A DNA stretch of 11,875 nucleotides, from assembly GCA_026770575.1 (NCBI GenBank), contig MU657456.1, positions 13,325 through 25,199 on the forward strand. Direction: 5' to 3'. Every line of letters begins with the position of its first letter. Position 1 is the stretch's first letter. The translations under genes were made by a program, and so were the position numbers. The notes beneath the pieces were generated by a model, which searched no databases, had not been told where the DNA came from, and saw only the letters and a list, made by a program, of their open reading frames with translations. Positions 7,201 to 11,875 of this stretch are shown here, in pieces. This DNA is from Pelagophyceae sp. CCMP2097. Lineage: Eukaryota > Sar > Pelagophyceae.

Positions 7201-10200
7201 GCGCGCCGTGCGTCAGCGTAGGATCGTGGAAGGCCGCCTCGTAGCCGACGCCGGCGCAGCTGCATTCGTTGGCGCTGCAATACACCTCGTCCGCACACTC
7301 GTAGATCTCCTCCGAGGTCGCGAAGAAGCGGTAGAAGCCGCGCTTGATCGGCAGCGTCTCCACGGTGAAGAGCTGGTACCCGACCCGCGCCGACGAGGCG
7401 TCGAGCGGCTCGTAGCGGTCGCAGGCCGCGCCGCGCGGGCACGGCACACAGCGGCCCCGAATGTAGTACTCCGTGTACTTGCACGGGATGCAGGAGACGG
7501 CGGCGGCGCCGTCGGCGCGCTCCACGAATCCCACGGGGCAGGGCGTCAGCTCGACCGGCAAAGGCGCCGTCTCCAGCGCAGCAATTGGCGACAGGAAGCG
7601 GAGTTGATGCGTGTCGCCCGGGAGGCCCGTGATCGTTATCATATCGAACGTCGCGACACCGCGCACGCAGACGGCGACGAGCCCCCAGGCCTTGACCGTC
7701 CCCTGGTTGTTGTCAATAAAGCGCGCGTTGACCACCGTCGTCGAGTCGGAACGCACGACCTGGCCGTAGCTGTCGACCAGCACGGCCGAGATCGCTGGCA
7801 TAGCGGCGTTTGGCACGGCGTAGGCCGTCGCAAACGTCGTGTTGATCAGGAGCTGCACAGCAGGCGTCGCCGCGAATGAGCTGTAGGCTGCCGCGTTGTC
7901 CATCGAATACGTTTCGGCCGCTTCGAGGCCGGCCGGAGCCTCGACGTCATAGTACACGGCCGCGCCGCCGCCCTTCAACGCCTTGTTGTCGACGAAACGC
8001 ACCGCGAGGTCGACGGGGTCCGCGGCCCCGACGACGAACCCCACGGGATCTGTTTCGAGCCCCGACGGGGACCACGCAGCGGTCGCGCGATAAGTCGGTT
8101 CGAAGCCGTCGAAATTCCATAAAGTCGCCTCCAGCGTGCCTCCGAACCATGCCGCGCCGCGCCGGTCGTAAGCGACGATCTCGTACGAGCCGGCGCCGAG
8201 GCAGTACTCAAACTCCTTGGCCGCGCCCGCGTCGGGCTCGCCGACGAACAGCGGCGCGGCTTCGGTTCGTGCACTGTTGGAGTTGGCCACGTGGTCGACG
8301 CGGAAAAAGCTCTCGCCCGCGCCGGGCTGGCTCGTCTTGCAAGTGCAGCCGTTGCACCGCGCGACGCCGGCGAAAGTGCGAAGAGCGTCACAGTTCGACG
8401 GGACCATGTCGCAACTCTTCTCGACGGCACCGTCCACAGACCCGGGGATGGCGCCGATGATCTCGCAGCGCGCCGCGTTGCGGCGCCAGTCCACGACGAC
8501 GCGCAGGACGGCGATGCACGTCTCGGGCTGGCTCGCGAGCGCGAGCGACGCGCCCGTCGGCCGCACGGCGATACCGCCGCCGTTCCCCGCGTCGACCGAG
8601 TTGCCGGTGAAGAGAGTCGCGCCCTCAACGCGCAGGATTGGGGAGGAGCGGGCGCCGCAGGCCGAGACTACGCTGCGCGCCCCAATGTCGATGGCGCCGC
8701 TGCCGAGCGCGGCCGAGTTCCTATCGAACGTCGAGTTCGCGACGACGACGACGGGTGGTGCCTGGTCGCAGATGACGAGCGCGAGCGCGCCGCCGCGTTC
8801 CGCCGCCCGGTTCCCGCGCGCCACCACGGACCGTAGCGACACCGCGCGCACGCGTTCGAGCGACGCGAAGCCGCCGCGTTTGCCGGCGACGTTGGCCGTC
8901 GCCGTCGAGTTGTAAATGTTGAATTCGCTTAGCGTGTTGACCGCCACGGCGCCGCCGTCGCGGTACGCCACGTTTGCAACGGCGATGATGCCCTGGAGAT
9001 CGGCCTTCGACTGCGCGCCGACGTCGACAGCGCCGCCGCTGCCCGCCAGTGCGACGTTCGCCTCGAACAGGGCCTCGTACACGACGGCGTGGCCCTCGAG
9101 GGCCACTGAAAAACCGCCGCCGTCGCCTGCGATCGCCACGTTGCCGACGATGCGCACCGCAGCGCCGCCGTCGGCCGCGGCGTCGAACGAGGCGCCATCT
9201 TCGTCGAGGTGGAACTTCGCCGCGAGCGCGCCGTGCGCCGCGGCGGCGCTGACGCCGAGTACGCCGTACTCGTTGACCGCCTGTACAAACGTCAGCCGGT
9301 TGTCGACGGACGATAAGATTGAGGCGCCGTGCGGCGGGAGCGTCAGCGCCCAGGACCCGCGGACCCAGCTCCGGCCGTTCACCGACGAGGCCCAAAGCTC
9401 GTAGCCGCGGCCCGGCGGCAGGCACCCCTCGAAGATCTCCGCGGCGCCGTTTTGCGGCGAAAAGGTCGTGCGCAGGCCGCGCGCGTCCCGCCCGGGGCCC
9501 GCCGGCGCGCCGTCGTAGTCGAGCGAGACGGAGGCCTCTGGGGCGTCCAACGTGGCGGCATTCCAGTCGAGGGTGACCTGGACGAAGGAGCACGACGCCG
9601 AGACGTAGAGGTGGGCCCCCCTGCCGAATATTTCTACGGCCCCGCCGTCGACCGCGGCGACGTTGCCTCGCAGGAGCGTCACGCGACCGAGGTGGAGCGT
9701 CGCGCCCGCGCCGGCGGTCGCCGCGCCACCACCGCCGCCGACGGCCACGTTGTCCGCGATGACGACGTTCGCGACGCCGACGTTTGACGTCGCGCGCAGT
9801 GCAAGGCCGCCGCCACCGCGCGCGGCGACGTTGCGTTCGACGCGCGTCCCGCCGAACACTGCGAGCTTCGACGCCGCGCTCGTCGCAATGGCCCCGCCGT
9901 CGCCGCCGGCGGTGCTGTCCGAGAACGTCGATGCGTCGATCGAGGCCCGGCAGTCCTGCGCGAGGAAGAAGGCCCCGCCGTCGCCGGCGGCATGGCACGC
10001 AGTGAAAACAGTCTGCTTGAGCGCGACCGAGACCCCCGCCGCAAATGTCGCAACGGCGCCGCCGGCCGCGCCTGCCGTGCAGTCGAAGAACCGCGAGTTT
10101 GTCAGCGTCGCGCTGCTTGCGGTGACGAGCGCGAGACCGCCGCCGCCGCCTGTGGGCGCGGTGCAGCGGTAGAAGTCGACGGTTGCGAACGTGCCGAACG

Positions 10201-11563
10201 TGCCGCCACCCGTGCCGCCCGTGCCCATATCGATGCCGCCGCCCCCGACGGTCGTCCCCACGCACCCGACAAAGGTGCTGTCGGACGCTTGAAGGACGGC
10301 GCCGTTTGAGATCTGCATGCCGCCGCCGGCATGCGCGGTGCAGTTCGCAAAGACGCATCGCCCCTCGAGGACTACGGTGCTGAAGAAGTGGCTGAAGAGC
10401 CCACCGCCGCGAAATTCCGCGTGCGACGTCGCGACGGCGCTTCCGCTGGACACTGTCATGACCTACAGGCACAATGATCCCACGCTTGAAACCGCCGCTT
10501 GATCGAGCCTCTGAATCCGCTCACGACTCACCGAGTCGCGCCCTATGTACGCGCCGCCGCCGTTGACCCGTGCGGAGCACGCTTCGATGCGCGACGCCTT
10601 GGCCACCTCGAGCGACCCCGCCTTTAAGACCGCGACGCCGCCGCCGACGACCGAACTCGAGTTTTCGACGGTCGTCGCGTCTGTTAAAACGATCGTCGCT
10701 CGGTTATGGCCGTAAAGCGAGCCGCCCACCATCAACGCGGCGTTACCGTCGAAGGACGACCGCGAAGCGCGGAGCGACGCCGCGGTCCACATGGCGACAC
10801 CGCCACCGGCCGCGCCCGCGGCGCAGTTCTCGAGCGCGACGCGGTCCAGCGTTATAGCCGAACCTCTGGCGACGAAGATGCAGCCGCCGGCAAATGCGTC
10901 GAAGCCGTCGCGCAGGATAACCGACGTCAGCGATACGAACGCTTGATTCATCACCGTGACGAGGCGATGCGGCCCAGACGCCGGCGAGAGCACGGGCCGC
11001 GCCGGACCGTCCGCGCCGACGATTCGCACCGCGCCGACGAGGCGCACTGCGCGCGCCATCGTGGCGGCCTCGCCCAGGGCCATGTCGCCGCCGAGCGCCA
11101 CCTTCGTGCACGGCGCGCCCACGGCCAGCGCCGCGCGCAGCGCCGCTTCGGTGCTTATTTCCAAACTCGCGCCTCCGCCGCCGCTATCGCAGGCGTCGAC
11201 CGCCGGCGCGAAGTCGTCGGTCTCGTCGCAGAGCAGGCAGCCGGCGCAGTCGCAGGTCGAGCTGAAATAATTGCTATATTCGTTCGTCTCCGGGTCGATG
11301 CACGTCGCGCCGAGGGGGACGAACGCGTCGCAGCCCCTAGTGTCACCGAAGCACGGGTGCGCGCAGCCGGGCGTCGTGTTGCGACCCGCCGGCCGGCAGT
11401 CCGCGCAACCTTCGCAGGCGCAGCCGTAGAGCGCGGCGGCTTCGAAGCATGCGGTCGCGGTCACCTCGCACTGTAGCCCTCGACACACGGCTTCGCATGA
11501 GCCGTTGGGCCACGGCTCCGCGCCGCACGCCAGCGCGGCGAGGACGGCTACAAGCGCCCTCAT
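4216..11563 (-). CDS. Giant surface protein: beta-helix, Cys-rich, ~10 TM, RelA/SpoT-like C-terminus (three exons)
   Basis: Exons are 11563-10532, 10462-6395 and 6201-4216, giving about 2361 residues. The ATG at 11561-11563 is preferred over a frame start at 11599 because it opens a signal peptide (MRALVAVLAALACG). Approximate domains: Cys module pair 23-112; right-handed beta-helix 130-1220, coils typically F/V-x-x-C/N-x-A-x-x-GGG-A/I; two inserted modules 635-735 and 993-1131; 15-Cys domain 1319-1468 (CPxG, EGPLCALC, CAKC); membrane segments near 1471-1497, 1517-1539, 1553-1570, 1574-1606, 1632-1657, 1688-1712, 1741-1757, 1761-1778, 1791-1811 and 1817-1836; unknown linker 1843-2200; RelA/SpoT-like domain about 2205-2345. 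It is probably a plasma-membrane receptor or channel with a large ectodomain and a cytosolic C-terminus. The ligand is unknown. The domain order is from reading, and the functional role is inferred. If the 6202-6394 intron is wrong, 4216-6201 would be a separate gene, but the membrane block then splits mid-helix. Confidence 0.72.
4302..4722 (-). other. RelA/SpoT-like nucleotidyltransferase-fold domain (C-terminus of the giant protein)
   Basis: Landmarks in order are TAVKSAARMRAKVEEY (Lys at residue 2213), ITDPLRATI (Asp 2246), FRITRLKNKL (Asn 2287), FNLHVNC (His 2299), TTEIQI (Glu 2316) and SHKFY. In bacterial RelA/SpoT synthetase domains the equivalents are the R-x-K-x3-S ATP-binding helix, D-x-x-G-x-R, a basic strand, G-Y-x-x-x-H, and E-x-Q-x-R. 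Here Asp, His and E-x-Q remain, while the Gly of DxxGxR, the Tyr before LH and the Arg after ExQ are absent. The spacing D-x-x-R and the VRxKN/EIQ pattern resemble a RelA/SpoT-like family I recall from protist proteins. A catalytic (p)ppGpp role should not be assumed. A ligand-binding or degenerate role is equally possible. Confidence 0.55.
6202..6394 (-). other. Intron 2 of the giant surface-protein gene, 193 bp, phase 0
   Basis: The acceptor is CACGTTAG ending at 6202, and the proposed donor is GTCATC at 6394, directly after a TAC codon. Joining gives LLVLY followed by VLVVPASMALKL, which restores a membrane helix with a Y-x-x-x-V-P pattern. I recall the same pattern (Y-V-x-G-V-P) in related algal multi-membrane proteins. 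Without splicing the upstream frame runs 22 polar residues on to a TGA. The donor is a poor match to GTRAGT. GTTCTC three codons earlier is an alternative that also keeps phase. Confidence 0.55.
10463..10531 (-). other. Intron 1 of the giant surface-protein gene, 69 bp, phase 0
   Basis: A perfect donor GTGAGT begins at 10531 and the acceptor TGTGCCTGTAG ends at 10463. Splicing joins the TCG and GTC codons in phase, so the beta-helix continues from the coil ending GGGAYIG into the coil ending FRGGGLF. Read-through of the first exon would end after 23 residues unlike the repeat. Confidence 0.85.
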
Positions 11564-11599
11564 GCGTTCATCGTGCGTTTTCCAAAACTTGTAGTTCAA

Positions 11600-11634
11600 T
11601 TCAATCCTTGAAGTGCAATTCTATCCTTGAAGTT
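11600..11634. repeat. Direct repeat containing ATCCTTGAAGT
   Basis: Two 16-bp copies (11600-11615 and 11619-11634) match at 14 of 16 positions with a 19-bp period. The shared core is ATCCTTGAAGT. The core CTTGAAGT occurs again at 11860-11867. The copies lie 37-71 bp upstream of the start codon of the minus-strand gene, so they are in the leader or proximal promoter. Confidence 0.7.
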
Positions 11635-11736
11635 CGACGAGTTAAGCGCAGTTTGTTTCGTGAAGTGACGAAAGTTACAAAATATGACACAGATATTTTC
11701 CTTGCACAATTATTATTCTCAAACTTGACTTTGTCA

Positions 11737-11772
11737 TATTGCGATATATTGCGATATTGCGATATATTGCGA
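11737..11772. repeat. Perfect 18-bp tandem duplication TATTGCGATATATTGCGA
   Basis: Two exact 18-bp copies sit at 11737-11754 and 11755-11772. Each consists of two TATTGCGA octamers separated by TA, so there are four octamers in 36 bp. It lies about 175-210 bp upstream of the start codon of the minus-strand gene. It is plausibly a promoter element, or simple-sequence expansion. Confidence 0.85.
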
Positions 11773-11875
11773 GCAATTTTGACGAAACGCGATTCCAGGA
11801 ATTGACATGTAATTCGCGGAATTCAAAAACCGAAATTGGAAGAAACGGAAAAGCCGAAACTTGAAGTACCCGGAC

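Larger units (their letters stand above)
11564..11875 (-). promoter_or_regulatory. Upstream region of the giant surface-protein gene
   Basis: This 312-bp stretch is clearly AT-richer than the coding DNA and has no convincing gene. It carries two repeat types described separately: an 18-bp tandem duplication about 175-210 bp before the ATG, and CTTGAAGT copies near 11607, 11626 and 11860. The promoter and transcript start should lie here or just beyond the window. No clear TATA box could be chosen among the AT-rich strings. Confidence 0.5.

Noticed and set aside
6434..7879. 481-codon plus-strand open frame opposite the large minus-strand exon
   Set aside because: It is rich in Arg, Asp, Glu and His with no domain structure, as expected from the antisense of a GC-rich coding frame. 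The minus frame has clear Cys-rich and membrane segments.
8721..10472. 583-codon minus-strand frame overlapping the beta-helix exon
   Set aside because: It is almost entirely Arg/Gly/Ala low complexity in a shifted frame of the beta-helix coding DNA, so it is a composition artefact.
6395..11563. Bacterial or chlamydial polymorphic outer-membrane autotransporter
   Set aside because: The GGG coils are similar in style, but there is no autotransporter barrel. The protein has introns, a Cys-rich juxtamembrane domain and many membrane helices, all eukaryotic features.
11563..11599. Start of the giant protein at 11599
   Set aside because: The extra 12 residues are polar and charged and would displace the signal peptide from the N-terminus. 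The ATG at 11563 gives a standard signal peptide.

Overview
The window looks like nuclear DNA of a GC-rich unicellular eukaryote. A stramenopile alga, most likely a pelagophyte related to Aureococcus or Pelagomonas, is the best guess. The reasons are: genes interrupted by short GT-AG introns (53, 69 and 193 bp, all phase 0); coding DNA rich in G/C at third positions next to AT-richer intergenic DNA; a recognisable PAF1 homologue, which is eukaryote-specific; and a very large surface protein with beta-helix coils, Cys-rich modules and many membrane segments, a style that is common in stramenopile algae as far as I recall. No rRNA, tRNA, CRISPR array or transposase was seen.

Layout. Positions 1-780 hold about 60 units of a degenerate 12-bp minisatellite (consensus CCCACGGCCGTG). 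It reads as an A-V-P-T repeat on the plus strand and as a V-G-T-A repeat on the minus strand, and the reading phase slips several times. Positions 780-1450 are lower in GC and apparently intergenic, with seven copies of a palindromic AAACCGGTTT-like site within 180 bp. Positions 1451-2035 carry a doubtful minus-strand exon. Positions 2100-2514 are the leader region of the next gene, with a possible 48-bp leader intron. Positions 2515-4016 (+) encode a two-exon PAF1 homologue, a subunit of the RNA polymerase II elongation complex. After 199 bp of convergent intergenic DNA, 4216-11563 (-) is one three-exon gene for a protein of about 2361 residues. Positions 11564-11875 are its AT-richer upstream region, with an 18-bp tandem duplication and CTTGAAGT repeats.

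The large gene is the main point of interest. I join three open frames through introns that keep phase. In order the product has a signal peptide, a duplicated Cys-rich module, a long right-handed beta-helix made of GGG-type coils with two related inserted modules, a juxtamembrane Cys-rich domain, about ten membrane segments, an uncharacterised cytosolic linker, and a C-terminal domain that keeps landmarks of the RelA/SpoT nucleotidyltransferase fold (Lys/Arg-rich entry helix, Asp, LHxN, ExQ). If correct, this is a receptor- or channel-like surface protein with a nucleotide-signalling-type or degenerate RelA/SpoT-like cytosolic end. The two firm genes are convergent and I see no functional link between them.
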